Shown here: positions 54,271 to 62,316 of the stretch, piece after piece
How positions within the stretch are numbered: the stretch's first letter is position 1
How the letters are laid out: each line of letters begins with the position of its first letter
Origin: CAYOSF01 sp964406605
Lineage (GTDB): Bacteria > Chloroflexota > Dehalococcoidia > DSTF01 > RBG-16-68-14
Assembly (NCBI GenBank): GCA_964406605.1
Contig: CAYOSF010000015.1
Location: 1-64,000 of the forward strand
Length of the DNA stretch: 64,000 nt
Reading direction: 5' to 3'
The notes under the pieces: model-generated
Databases searched by the model: none
What the model saw: the letters and a program-made list of their open reading frames with translations, nothing else
Told to the model about the DNA's origin: nothing
Position numbers and translations under genes: made by a program

Positions 54271-55197
54271 CTAGCCAACGCGCCGCCTCCACAGAGCGAC
54301 GCCGCCGATGCCTCCCGCCAGCACACCCGCGACCGCCCCAAAGGCGATGAGTCCGACCGGCACGCCGCCGCCAGTCTCGTCCCCGGTCGCCGGGTCCAGC
54401 CCGGCGCTGCCCACAGGCGCGCCGTCCAGGCCGCCTCGCGCCGCGCCCGCTACCTGACGCGCATCCTCTGTCCCTTGAGGCGTGCCGGCGGCGGCCGGCC
54501 CGCTCGTGACAGGCTCAGCCGCCCCCTCGGCCGACGCCGTCGAGGCGGGAACAGACGCGGGATCGTCTTGACCGTCCGGTGGTGGCTCGTTCGGTCCGGA
54601 GGCCGCCGCTGGCCCCGTGGCCGTATCCGGCCCATCGCTCTGGGCTCCCGGCACGGAAGCCGGTGGGGGTGTGGGTGGAGCGGGCGGCGACGTAGGGACA
54701 GCGAGAGGACAGACTTCTCCGAACGTCACCCGAGCGGGCGGCGTGCGGCCTCCGCCCCAGATCCAGCCGTCCACGTCACCGTCCCGCAGGTGTCGTTGCG
54801 ACGCCCCCGAATTCTGGAAGTCCCACTCGCCGTCCTCGAGAGCGTAGTACGACCAGTGGGCGCATTCCGCGCCCCGGCACTGGCAGAAGCAGTCGCCCGG
54901 GTCGCTGCACCCCGTGTCGCCGATGCGGCAAACCGCGGTGCCGAGCCCTCCATAGTCGGACAGAACGAGCGTGAGGCCCGATCGCTGCAACAGCTCGGTG
55001 CCGCTGATCTCCTCCTCCGTGAACTCCACGCAGCGCGTCACGGTGTAGCCGTCCCCGAAATCCACCACGAGGCCCGCGTGGTGCGGCTGATCCGCGGATG
55101 CCCGCCCGCCGAGCGCGAAGGCGGCAACGATCGCGAGTAGAAGGCTCGAGACCACGACCGGCGCGGCCAGCCCTCGTTGTTGCTCGCTCGTGCTCAT
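54271..55197 (-). CDS. Secreted, membrane-anchored DUF4430-like (transcobalamin beta-domain-like) protein
   Basis: 308 aa. It has a signal peptide (residues 1-35, ending RASA). A compact domain at 40-160 carries CVEFTEEEISGTELLQRSGL, GLGTAVCRIGDTGC, a Cys-rich loop (CFCQCRGAEC), HWSYYALEDGEWDFQ and LRDGDVDGWIWG. This W-x-YY ... GD-x-x-x-W order is that of DUF4430, the fold of the C-terminal domain of transcobalamin and intrinsic factor. A long Pro/Ala/Ser linker (165-270) and a C-terminal helix plus RRR hold it on the cell. The ATG overlaps the ecfA stop (ATGA). It is probably a lid or binding half for a corrinoid. Confidence 0.7.
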   Translation of the reverse strand: MSTSEQQRGLAAPVVVSSLLLAIVAAFALGGRASADQPHHAGLVVDFGDGYTVTRCVEFTEEEISGTELLQRSGLTLVLSDYGGLGTAVCRIGDTGCSDPGDCFCQCRGAECAHWSYYALEDGEWDFQNSGASQRHLRDGDVDGWIWGGGRTPPARVTFGEVCPLAVPTSPPAPPTPPPASVPGAQSDGPDTATGPAAASGPNEPPPDGQDDPASVPASTASAEGAAEPVTSGPAAAGTPQGTEDARQVAGAARGGLDGAPVGSAGLDPATGDETGGGVPVGLIAFGAVAGVLAGGIGGVALWRRRVG

Positions 55198-56792
55198 TCC
55201 GGCACCCCTTTCGTCTCCCCGATCACGTCCTCGGGCGTAAGGTACGCTCCGCCGAGCAGCTTGCTGACCTGGGTGCTGAACGTGAGCGTCTCCGTCAGCA
55301 CCGCCCGCGCCGGGCCCTCCACCACGACCTGCCCTTCGGCCAGGAGCAGCACCCGGTCCGCGCAGCGGCCGGCCAGCTCGACGTCGTGGCTTGCCAGGAT
55401 CGCGGCGCAACCATCGCGACAGCGACGCCGGAGGTTCTCGACGAGGCGTTCCTTGGTCTCGTAGTCCATGCCGCGCGTCGGTTCGTCCAGGAGCAGGACC
55501 GGCGGCCTCCCCGCGAGCATCGCCGCCAGCGCGGCTCGCTGCCTCTCGCCGGCGCTCAGATCGGCCGGATGCGTGGCGCGAAGCTCCTCCAGGTCCCATT
55601 CGGCCAGCGCTTCGTCCACGGTGCCTTCGCGCCCCGTGCCGGCCAGCGTGTCGGCGATCTCGCGCTCTACTGTCTCGTGGTAGAGCACGGCTGAGGGCTC
55701 CTGAGGAACGAGGGCCACGTCCCGCGCGAGCTGCTCCGTCTCCCAGCCGGCGACATCGCGGTTGAGGACGGCAGCCGAGCCCGCTTCGGGCCGAACGAGG
55801 CCGACGAGCGTCCTGAGCAGCGTCGTCTTGCCTGCGCCGTTCCGCCCCATCAGCGCGAGGATCTCGCCCCGGCGGGCGTCGAATGACACGCCGGCCAGCG
55901 CCGGTCGAGATCCGTAGGAGACGCGCAGGTCTCTCGCCGCGACCAGCGCTTCTCCTGCCGGCCTCGTTCCGTTCGTCTTCGGCGACGGACGGTCAACGAT
56001 GGTCCCCGCGAAGCGCCGACCCTCACGCACCGAGAGCGGCACAGGCGACCAGCCGAGCGCTCGCCCCAGCCGCGCCACTGGGGGCGCCAGCGACAGAGAG
56101 GCCATCGCCTCGCGCACGTCCAGAGAGCGGACCGAGCCGTCACCGGGCAGATACAGAAGCCGGTCCGCGTACTGCACCACCCGCTCCAGTCGGTGCTCGG
56201 CGATCAGCACGGTCAGCCCCAGGTCGTCGTTGAGCCGCTGGACGACCGTGAGCAGGTCCTCGGCCGCCTGCGGGTCGAGCTGCGACGTCGGCTCGTCGAG
56301 CAGGAGGATGCGCGGCTGCATGGCGAGCACGGCGGCGATGGCAACGCGCTGGAGCTCACCGCCGGAGAGGGTATCGACGCGGCGTTCGCGCATCGGGGCG
56401 AGGCGGAGCAGGTCCAGCACCTCCTCGACCCGCTTCCGCATCGCGGAACGTGTCAGCCCAAGGTTCTCCATGCCGAAGGCGACCTCGTCTTCCACCGTCT
56501 CGGCTACCATCTGGCTCTCGGGGTCTTGGAAGACCATGCCCACCGCGCCTGCCAGGTCGCGCGGCTGATGGTCGCGCGTGTCGAGGCCGTCCACTATCAC
56601 CCGGCCGGAGAACGCGCCGCCGTGGTAGTGGGGCACCAGCCCGTTCAGGCAGCGCAAGAGCGTCGACTTCCCGCTCCCCGAGGTCCCGACGATGAGCACC
56701 AACTCGCCCTCGTCGACGGTGAATGCGGCCCCGTCCAGCACCGGCCGGGCCGCGTTCGGATACGCGAAGCTGAGGCCTTCGACCTCGATCAC
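55194..56792 (-). CDS. ecfA: EcfA1-EcfA2 fused ATPase of the ECF transporter
   Basis: 532 aa with two complete ABC domains. The first has Walker A GTSGSGKST (around residue 35), signature LSGGELQR and Walker B LLLDEPTSQLDP. The second has Walker A GRNGAGKTT (around 317), signature LSAGERQR and Walker B LLLDEPTRGMD. It energises the EcfT-S complex for vitamin uptake. Fusion of the two EcfA proteins is less common than two separate genes. It overlaps by four bases with ecfT upstream and the DUF4430-like gene downstream. Confidence 0.92.
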   Translation of the reverse strand: MIEVEGLSFAYPNAARPVLDGAAFTVDEGELVLIVGTSGSGKSTLLRCLNGLVPHYHGGAFSGRVIVDGLDTRDHQPRDLAGAVGMVFQDPESQMVAETVEDEVAFGMENLGLTRSAMRKRVEEVLDLLRLAPMRERRVDTLSGGELQRVAIAAVLAMQPRILLLDEPTSQLDPQAAEDLLTVVQRLNDDLGLTVLIAEHRLERVVQYADRLLYLPGDGSVRSLDVREAMASLSLAPPVARLGRALGWSPVPLSVREGRRFAGTIVDRPSPKTNGTRPAGEALVAARDLRVSYGSRPALAGVSFDARRGEILALMGRNGAGKTTLLRTLVGLVRPEAGSAAVLNRDVAGWETEQLARDVALVPQEPSAVLYHETVEREIADTLAGTGREGTVDEALAEWDLEELRATHPADLSAGERQRAALAAMLAGRPPVLLLDEPTRGMDYETKERLVENLRRRCRDGCAAILASHDVELAGRCADRVLLLAEGQVVVEGPARAVLTETLTFSTQVSKLLGGAYLTPEDVIGETKGVPE

Positions 56793-57916
56793 GTCGTCAC
56801 CTCCGGTCGCGCTCCGACGGGCGGATGCAGGAGCGCGGGGACGAGCACCAGCAGGAACGCCGCGGCGCCCAATGGATGGAAGGCGGGAGCCGTCACCTCG
56901 GGATAGGCGAGGTAGTCGGCGTCACCGGCGCCGGTGAAGCGGAGCGCGGCCATCAGCACGACCCCGAACGCCGCCGCAACCGCCACCGCGACGTCGCGCC
57001 TCATCCAACGGTCGGTGCGGAGTCTGTCGGAGGCCACTCTGCCTCCCCGGAACAGCGTCGTCACCACCAGCGCGGCGCCGACAACCATCGCCGCCGTGGC
57101 CAGCGGACCGGCCCCATAGTAGAAGTGGTCGAAGGCGCCCCAGGCGCAGAGCCCCAGCCCGGCCACGCCCACGATGGTTGCGAGCAATCCGCCACGCCGG
57201 CCTCCTCCTCCGAACCCGCGGGCGTCCAGCGATTCGGCGCGTTGCACGGAGCGCTCCAATGCGCCGTGCAGCGTGGGCAGCAGCAGGCCGGGCAGCGCCC
57301 GTATCCCCCGCGCCCGCCGTCCTCGCAGGCGCTGCGCTTCGGCCACGGCTTCGGCGCGGGCCACGGCCTGCGGGATGACCAAGATCGCGATCGTCATGGT
57401 CAGCATCACCTGCGACAGCGCACGGGGCGCCAGCCTCACCAGCCGGAAGTGGTCAATGGCCGAGTTGAACGCCGCAGCCAGCACGACCAGTGTGGCGATG
57501 CCTATGGCGCGCCCTCCGGCCGAGACCAGCGCTTCACCGGTGATCGCTCCCCCAAGCGTGACTCCTCCGAACGAGCGCGGGAAGCTCACCTCCGGCACCG
57601 TCGCCAGGACCGTCGGGCCGCTGCTGCCCGTCAGCACGTTGAACGGAACGCTCAGAGCCACCAGCGCCAGGCCGATCTTCACGAACGTCCCCAGCGCCCG
57701 TCCCTTCGGCGAGTCCCGTACGCTCAGATACACGCCGCAGGCGGCGAGAAAGCCGAGCGAGAGGTACAGCGGGTTCGATGTGAGGAAGATCGCCACGGTC
57801 GCGCCGGTCAGCCAGGCCAGCCACGCCGCCGGATGCAGCGCGCCCGCGGCCGCCTGCCCACCCAGCAACGTGACCTGCGCGCCCGTTCCCTGCCGGACCT
57901 TGCTGCCCGCGACCAC
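56789..57916 (-). CDS. ecfT: EcfT, ECF-transporter transmembrane component
   Basis: 375 aa membrane protein of the CbiQ/EcfT family. Several N-terminal helices are followed by coupling helices with the two Ala-Arg-Gly type motifs, AEAQRLRGRR (around residue 190) and AESLDARGFG (around 230). Four further helices after these make it longer than the usual 260 aa, with a possible extra membrane part. The GTG start lies one base after the toroid-gene stop. It joins the S component to the ATPases. Confidence 0.88.
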   Translation of the reverse strand: MVAGSKVRQGTGAQVTLLGGQAAAGALHPAAWLAWLTGATVAIFLTSNPLYLSLGFLAACGVYLSVRDSPKGRALGTFVKIGLALVALSVPFNVLTGSSGPTVLATVPEVSFPRSFGGVTLGGAITGEALVSAGGRAIGIATLVVLAAAFNSAIDHFRLVRLAPRALSQVMLTMTIAILVIPQAVARAEAVAEAQRLRGRRARGIRALPGLLLPTLHGALERSVQRAESLDARGFGGGGRRGGLLATIVGVAGLGLCAWGAFDHFYYGAGPLATAAMVVGAALVVTTLFRGGRVASDRLRTDRWMRRDVAVAVAAAFGVVLMAALRFTGAGDADYLAYPEVTAPAFHPLGAAAFLLVLVPALLHPPVGARPEVTT

Positions 57917-57917
57917 C

Positions 57918-59117
57918 CTAGCGCGACCTCCTTGCGGCCAAACCTACAGCGGATGCGCCGGCGCAGCCGGCCAGCAGCGCTGTCAGCACCCACCACGACG
58001 CCCGGCTGCCGGACGATCCCCCGCCCACGGAGGGCAGCGCGCTCGGCGTCTCGTCCGACGGAGTTGTGGTCGCCACCGGGGAGATCGTCGCGGTGGCCGT
58101 CGGGGTGGGGCTGGAGGCCGGCGTAGGGCTGTTGGTCGGCGTGGGACTGGCAGGCGGCGCCTCTCCGTCCGGCATCGTCTGCAAGCTTGGGAACGGCGCC
58201 AGCATCAGCGCGGGAACCACCTGATAGGTGGCGTAGGCGCTGTCCTCGCCGAAGAACTGGAACGCTCCCGTCTCCGGGTTCCAGAACGAGAGCAATCCCT
58301 CTAGTGGCGTCACACCGCCGGGTGCCCACGGCCCGCCCACGTCGATGTCCTCGCCCGCGGCGATCAGGGCTTGGATGACGAACGGCGTCGTGTTCGGGTC
58401 CGAGTCCTCGCCCGGCAGGAAGCCGAAGCCCCCGTCCGCGTTCTGCGCCTCATGCAAGTAGTCGAGTGCTCGGCCCGGCGGCGGTGTCAGCGGATGAACG
58501 ATGCCGACGTCACCGGCGGCCAGAAAGGCCTGTAGCGCCACGGCGGTCGTGTTGGTGTCGCTGCCGTCGCCCGGCAGGAACTCCCACCCGCCGTCGCTCT
58601 GCTGCACCTCCTCGAGGTGCAGCGCGATGCCGGCCGGCACGGGTTCCCCGGCGCGGTTCAACGCGAGCACGTAGAACGCCTCGTCGAAGAGGTCCAGGCC
58701 ATAGCTGCCCGTGTCAGCGTCGAAGCTTTCATCGAGAATGGCAAGCAGGTCCACTCCCCCGAAATCAGCGGGATCGAGTCCCATAGCCGAGACGGCCAGC
58801 GCCAGCTTCGCGGCTGCGCCGGGGTCCTCGGCGTATTCCGCCGCTTGCGACTCCAAGTAGTCGGCGGGCGAGTTGCCGTCCGCTGTCACGGCCAGCGGGT
58901 CCAAACCGGCGGCGACCAATGCGAAGACGGCGTCGATTGTCGATCCCGCCGCCGACTCCTCACCGAAAGCCGGGAAGCCCCCGTCCGGGTTCTGGAGCGA
59001 CACGATGTAGTCGACCGCGGCATTCGCCGCCTCGGTTTCGGGCTCCGCGGCGGCGGCGAGCGTTACGCTTAAGGCCAGCGCGATCACGGCGGCCAGTATC
59101 ATGATCCTCTGGGGCAT
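57918..59117 (-). CDS. Secreted, anchored alpha/alpha-toroid repeat protein (transcobalamin alpha-domain-like)
   Basis: 399 aa. It has a signal peptide (residues 1-24, ending TLAAAAE). Repeats of the type Q-x-x-DGG[FW] follow: SLQNPDGGFPAFGEES (around 40), EVQQSDGGWEFLPGDGSDTNTT (split in two parts), EAQNADGGFGFLPGEDSD and NPETGAFQFFGEDS. These are the marks of the prenyltransferase/squalene-cyclase-like alpha6/alpha6 barrel, the fold of the alpha domain of intrinsic factor and transcobalamin. A Thr/Pro linker (300-355) and a C-terminal helix with RRSR anchor it. ATG 59117 follows AAAGGACACATC. It is the first gene behind a cobalamin riboswitch, so corrinoid binding is the best hypothesis. 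Confidence 0.75.
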   Translation of the reverse strand: MPQRIMILAAVIALALSVTLAAAAEPETEAANAAVDYIVSLQNPDGGFPAFGEESAAGSTIDAVFALVAAGLDPLAVTADGNSPADYLESQAAEYAEDPGAAAKLALAVSAMGLDPADFGGVDLLAILDESFDADTGSYGLDLFDEAFYVLALNRAGEPVPAGIALHLEEVQQSDGGWEFLPGDGSDTNTTAVALQAFLAAGDVGIVHPLTPPPGRALDYLHEAQNADGGFGFLPGEDSDPNTTPFVIQALIAAGEDIDVGGPWAPGGVTPLEGLLSFWNPETGAFQFFGEDSAYATYQVVPALMLAPFPSLQTMPDGEAPPASPTPTNSPTPASSPTPTATATISPVATTTPSDETPSALPSVGGGSSGSRASWWVLTALLAGCAGASAVGLAARRSR

Positions 59118-59162
59118 GATGTGTCCTTTCAATCGATGAGCGCGTAGGTCCCTCTAACGCGA

Positions 59163-59191
59163 AGCCCCCGAACCTTGCCGGTTCGGGGGCT
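59163..59191 (-). promoter_or_regulatory. Hairpin of the riboswitch expression platform
   Basis: AGCCCCCGAACC and GGTTCGGGGGCT form a perfect 12-bp stem with a five-base loop, between the cobalamin aptamer and the toroid-gene start. There is no T-run on the minus strand. It may act as a terminator of unusual form, or as part of a switching structure that hides the start region. Confidence 0.6.
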
Positions 59192-59247
59192 CTTCTCAGT
59201 TCCTTTGGAGCATGTCGCCCTACCCCCTTTACGCGAAGGTTCTCGGA

Positions 59248-59376
59248 CCGTCGGCGGAGGTAGGTATCCTGGCTCGTCCTTCCGAAGAAGGACTTACAGT
59301 TGCGCGACAGCGCCGGACTCTCACCGGCTTCCCCGTTTGCGGCCCTCGCTTCCGGGCTTCGGGCCACCTCCGTCGG
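59248..59376 (-). ncRNA. Cobalamin riboswitch aptamer
   Basis: Read on the minus strand. The P1 stem is GACGGAGGT with ACCTCCGCC. Conserved aptamer parts follow in order: GGTGGCCCGAAGCCCGG, GGGGAAGCCGGTGAGAGTC, CGGCGCTGTCGCGCAACTGT, and the B12 box GAGCCAGGATACCTACC at 59259-59275. This is the standard order for adenosylcobalamin/cobalamin riboswitches, which lower expression when the vitamin binds. It lies 131 bases before the toroid gene and would control the five-gene ECF operon. Confidence 0.93.
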
Positions 59377-59466
59377 GGCGCTATTCAGTTGTGATGCGAG
59401 TCTATCACCGCCCGGAGCATGCGGTCAACCGTTATGGCACTCCGGGTAAGCAACAAAGCCTGCTCG

Positions 59467-59495
59467 TAGACCGTTCCAACTCGTCGCCCTATACT
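59467..59495 (+). promoter_or_regulatory. Sigma70-type promoter candidate for the SDR gene
   Basis: TAGACC, a 17-base spacer, TATACT. The expected start is about 59502, 54 bases before the SDR ATG. Confidence 0.55.
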
Positions 59496-59555
59496 GCGGT
59501 GGCGTTCCATGAACTGAGGTCGGCCGGTAGCCGGCAGACGAGTAGGAGAGTAGAC

Positions 59556-60341
59556 ATGGAGATCCAAGGCAAGACGGCGTTGGTGACGGGAGCCGGATCG
59601 GGCATCGGCCGGGCCTCCGCGTTGCGGCTGGGTGCCGAAGGCGCCGCCGTCGCCGTCGCCGACATCGATGAAGGCGGCGGACGGGAGACGGTGCGTCAGA
59701 TCGAGGCCGCCGGCGGCCGAGCCGCCTTCGTGCGAGCCGACGTCACCGAGCCAGGCGACGTGCGCGCGATGATCGGCTTCGCGCAGGAGACCTTCGGCGG
59801 GCTGGACATCCTGCACAACAACGCCGGCGTCATCAGCGGACGCCCTCGCTTCCCCGACGCCGAGCCGGAGCAGTGGTTTCGCACGGTCGACACCAACATT
59901 CGAGGCGCCATCCTCGTGGCTCAGTACGCCGTCCGGTCGATGCGAGAGCGCGGCGGCGGCGTCATCGTCAACACATCTTCGCTGTCCGCCGTCATCGGCT
60001 TCGCCGCCGATCCCGTCTACGCCGCCACCAAAGCGGGCGTGATGATGTTCACAGCCTCGCTGATGCGGCTCAAGGACGAGATGAACACACGTGTGAACTG
60101 CGTGTGCCCGGGTCTCGTCGACACGCCGATGCTCCAGTCCGGCCGGGAGGGAGCGGAGCCGCCGCAGGAAGGGCCCACCCTGGAACAGATACTGGAGCTG
60201 GTCCCCCTCATTCCGCCTGAGGAAGTCGCCGACGCGGTGGTGGAGCTCATTCGGGATGATTCGCTCGCCGGCCGGGCGATCGTCATCCGGAACGGCCAGC
60301 CCCGCGAGCTGCTCCCGCAGCCCGAGGGGCCGGTCATCTAG
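59556..60341 (+). CDS. SDR-family oxidoreductase
   Basis: 261 aa classical short-chain dehydrogenase. The cofactor loop is TGAGSGIGRA (residues 11-20). Asp at the end of strand 2 (AVADIDEG) suggests NAD preference, and HNNAGV, the catalytic Ser (NTSSLSA) and YAATK complete the triad. The C-terminus has CVCPGLVDTPM. The substrate is unknown. ATG 59556 follows GTAGGAGAGTAGAC. Confidence 0.9.
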   Translation: MEIQGKTALVTGAGSGIGRASALRLGAEGAAVAVADIDEGGGRETVRQIEAAGGRAAFVRADVTEPGDVRAMIGFAQETFGGLDILHNNAGVISGRPRFPDAEPEQWFRTVDTNIRGAILVAQYAVRSMRERGGGVIVNTSSLSAVIGFAADPVYAATKAGVMMFTASLMRLKDEMNTRVNCVCPGLVDTPMLQSGREGAEPPQEGPTLEQILELVPLIPPEEVADAVVELIRDDSLAGRAIVIRNGQPRELLPQPEGPVI

Positions 60342-60416
60342 CTCGGCGGATCCAAGACCTGGCGCTTCTCCGGCTCACGCCGGCAGAAGGCGGGGAGAAG
60401 CGCGCCGCGAAGCGAG

Positions 60417-60593
60417 CTACTCGTCCTCCATGTATTCCTTCACCTTCGCCATCAGCTCCGGGGTCGGCTCAAGGCCGTGTGTCTTGGCGTGCTCCGCCGC
60501 GAGCTTGAGCGTTTCCTCCTCGGTCTTGCCGCGGACGACGTGACCGCAGCCGGAGGCGGGGTTCACTTTGACGCAGTCGATGATCTTGCCCAT
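60417..60593 (-). CDS. DUF1059 family small protein
   Basis: 58 aa, starting MGKIIDCVKVNPASGCGHVV with the two family cysteines in D-C-V-K ... G-C-G-H. It then has a helix TEEETLKLAAEHAKTHG and a helix ELMAKVKEYMEDE. GGAGG lies seven bases ahead of the ATG. DUF1059 proteins are small, soluble and of unknown function. It is the last of three same-strand genes with the ABM and ODP-like proteins. Confidence 0.85.
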   Translation of the reverse strand: MGKIIDCVKVNPASGCGHVVRGKTEEETLKLAAEHAKTHGLEPTPELMAKVKEYMEDE

Positions 60594-60667
60594 GACGTTA
60601 CCTCCACACTCTGCCGACGCGGCGCTGCAGCACCGGATCGCACTCCGCGACGCTCGGTCGTGACGGC

Positions 60668-60973
60668 CTACGCGGTGGACTCGGCCTCGAGGCTGCCGTC
60701 GAACCAGTCCGGGTCGCTCGCCAGATTGGCGCGCAACTCACGGTACCAGGCGTCCGTGTCGGGATTGTCGGAATTGGCCTTGTAGTTCGCGCTCGTGTCG
60801 AACCGTGCCATGGCGATGAACTCGTCCGGGTCGTTCAAGTTCGAGACGATCGCGGACCGCTCGAAGCCCTTGGCCTTCGGCTTTCGTTCCTGTTCCCATC
60901 GGTTGAAGGTGTCGATGACGGCCTGGCGCTTGCCGGGCTGCGCCTTGAATCGGAAAACGGTTACGTGTGCCAT
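60668..60973 (-). CDS. ABM-domain (antibiotic biosynthesis monooxygenase-like) protein
   Basis: 101 aa ferredoxin-like fold. The pattern HVTVFRFKAQPGKRQAVIDTFNRW, then FERSAIVSNLNDPDEFIAMARFDTSANYKAN, fits the dimeric ABM superfamily, whose members include small cofactor-free monooxygenases and haem-degrading enzymes. No specific substrate can be inferred. ATG after AGAGGAGAAAC. It sits between the ODP-like gene and the DUF1059 gene. Confidence 0.8.
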   Translation of the reverse strand: MAHVTVFRFKAQPGKRQAVIDTFNRWEQERKPKAKGFERSAIVSNLNDPDEFIAMARFDTSANYKANSDNPDTDAWYRELRANLASDPDWFDGSLEAESTA

Positions 60974-61066
60974 GTTTCTCCTCTTGGTTCTATTCCCCGG
61001 ACTGAGGCAGGTGCTTGTCGGCCTGTCTCAATCTGGAATGAGCGGGAGCTGTGCCGCTCCTGCTCT

Positions 61067-61864
61067 CTAGTGGATGCCCGCCGCCACTTGTACCAGCATC
61101 GCCTGCACAGCCTCGTTGTCGGGCCCGACGAAGCGGTCCATGCCGGGAATCTCCGCCAACGCGCTCAGGAGCGCCTCGGTCTTCCCGCGGGCGGGCGGCA
61201 GGTGAGTGCTGAGGATCGTCTTGGGTTGGAGGCGACGGATGCGCTCCAGCTCGCCGGCGAACTTGTCTCGGTCCACCAAGGCAGTCCACGGGTGATTGGC
61301 GGAGTTGAAGAGCGCAAAGCCCTGACCGAAGGCCTGCTCCGGAATGTCCGCCACGTCCTCGGCGGGGGCGGGAACGAACGCGCCGAAGGCGTCCGACGTG
61401 AAGAGAACCTCTGTCTTCGTGTCGAGAAGGCCGATGGTGGCCGCCGAGTCGAACACCGGCGGCACGACGACGGTGAGGCGGCGGTCGCCCGCGCTGAAGC
61501 TCTGATCGGGGTTGACGATTTGAACGCGTTCCAGCGGCACCGGCGCCTCGCCCAACAGCTTCGCGAGACCGACGAAGACGGTGACCAGACGCGCGTTCGG
61601 CGCCTCGTTCAGCACCTCCCTTAGGTTGCCGGCGTGGTCCTTCTCCTCATGCGTCATGACCACCCACCTGAGGTCGTGAGGGTGGACGAGAGACCAAAGC
61701 GCCTCAAGGAACTCCTCTCGTTCTTTGGGCATCCCGGTATCCACCAGTACGGGCTCGTCTGCCTGGATGAGGAACGCGTTGACCGGCAAGAGGCCGAAGC
61801 CGGGCGCCGGCTCGTAGGACGGTAGGACGTACGTATCAGCAGTTGCTCGGTAGGGTGTCTCCAT
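61067..61864 (-). CDS. MBL-fold diiron (ODP/flavodiiron-like) protein
   Basis: 265 aa. The metal motif is HEEKDH (H72, E74, D76, H77), i.e. HxExDH, which marks the flavodiiron/oxygen-binding-diiron branch instead of the zinc HxHxDH. The bridging Asp is D158 (LFTSDAFGAF) and the last His is H221 (STHLPPARG). The second His ligand seems replaced in VFDSAAT. There is no flavodoxin domain. It is possibly an oxygen or peroxide sensor or reductase. ATG 61864 follows AAAGGAGTTCTTG. Confidence 0.8.
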   Translation of the reverse strand: METPYRATADTYVLPSYEPAPGFGLLPVNAFLIQADEPVLVDTGMPKEREEFLEALWSLVHPHDLRWVVMTHEEKDHAGNLREVLNEAPNARLVTVFVGLAKLLGEAPVPLERVQIVNPDQSFSAGDRRLTVVVPPVFDSAATIGLLDTKTEVLFTSDAFGAFVPAPAEDVADIPEQAFGQGFALFNSANHPWTALVDRDKFAGELERIRRLQPKTILSTHLPPARGKTEALLSALAEIPGMDRFVGPDNEAVQAMLVQVAAGIH

Positions 61865-61943
61865 CAAGAACTCCTTTCTTGGTGCGGTATCAGTCCATCG
61901 CTGCCGCCGATACTCGTTGCGGGCATCGACGATAGCTAATAGT

Positions 61944-61963
61944 GCTATAGATATACTATATGC
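61944..61963 (-). promoter_or_regulatory. AT-rich palindrome, likely operator/promoter of the ODP-like operon
   Basis: GCTATAG-ATATA-CTATATGC is a near-perfect inverted repeat in an otherwise GC-rich region, 80 bases upstream of the minus-strand start, and includes TATA-like -10 material. No regulator gene is adjacent. Confidence 0.5.
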
Positions 61964-61969
61964 CTAAAA

Positions 61970-62255
61970 CCTCCCTCCCTGTCAACTGTGACGACGCCGA
62001 TTGGGCCGTTGTTGCCACAGTGGAGCCCCCGCAGGCGCGAACAAAGGTTGGGCAAACCTGCGTGACTCACCGTTTTGGCCGCTCGAAGCGTGCGCTTCTC
62101 GTGGAGCGAGAGGAGATCGTGGGTGCCGGCGCAGGCGGTCCCGGGAAGCCGCCGCGGCCGGGCGCGGCCACGGCGCTCCGCGCGGGCATGCGGTCCAGGC
62201 CAGGGTGAGCTACCCTGTGGGACGCCGGCGCCGCTCGATGAATCCAGAAAGAAGG
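61970..62255. other. Gap before the UroD-family gene
   Basis: I see no gene; the small open frame 61960-62208 lacks a ribosome-binding site and family features. A short inverted repeat AGGTT-GGGCA-AACCT lies around 62045-62060. Confidence 0.35.
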
Positions 62256-62285
62256 ATTCGGAGAGACGGATCCGGCTCTCCGAAT
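62256..62285 (+). promoter_or_regulatory. Perfect inverted repeat upstream of the UroD-family gene
   Basis: ATTCGGAGAG and CTCTCCGAAT form a 10-bp stem whose loop itself contains the palindrome CGGATCCG. It ends 31 bases before the ATG. Either an operator or an mRNA hairpin; there is no T-run directly after. Confidence 0.5.
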
Positions 62286-62316
62286 TTCAAGTGAGGCTTG
62301 GGAAGACATACCTCCC

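Noticed and set aside
61960..62208. Small plus-strand open frame
   Set aside because: No ribosome-binding site, no recognisable motif, starts within the AT-rich palindrome region.
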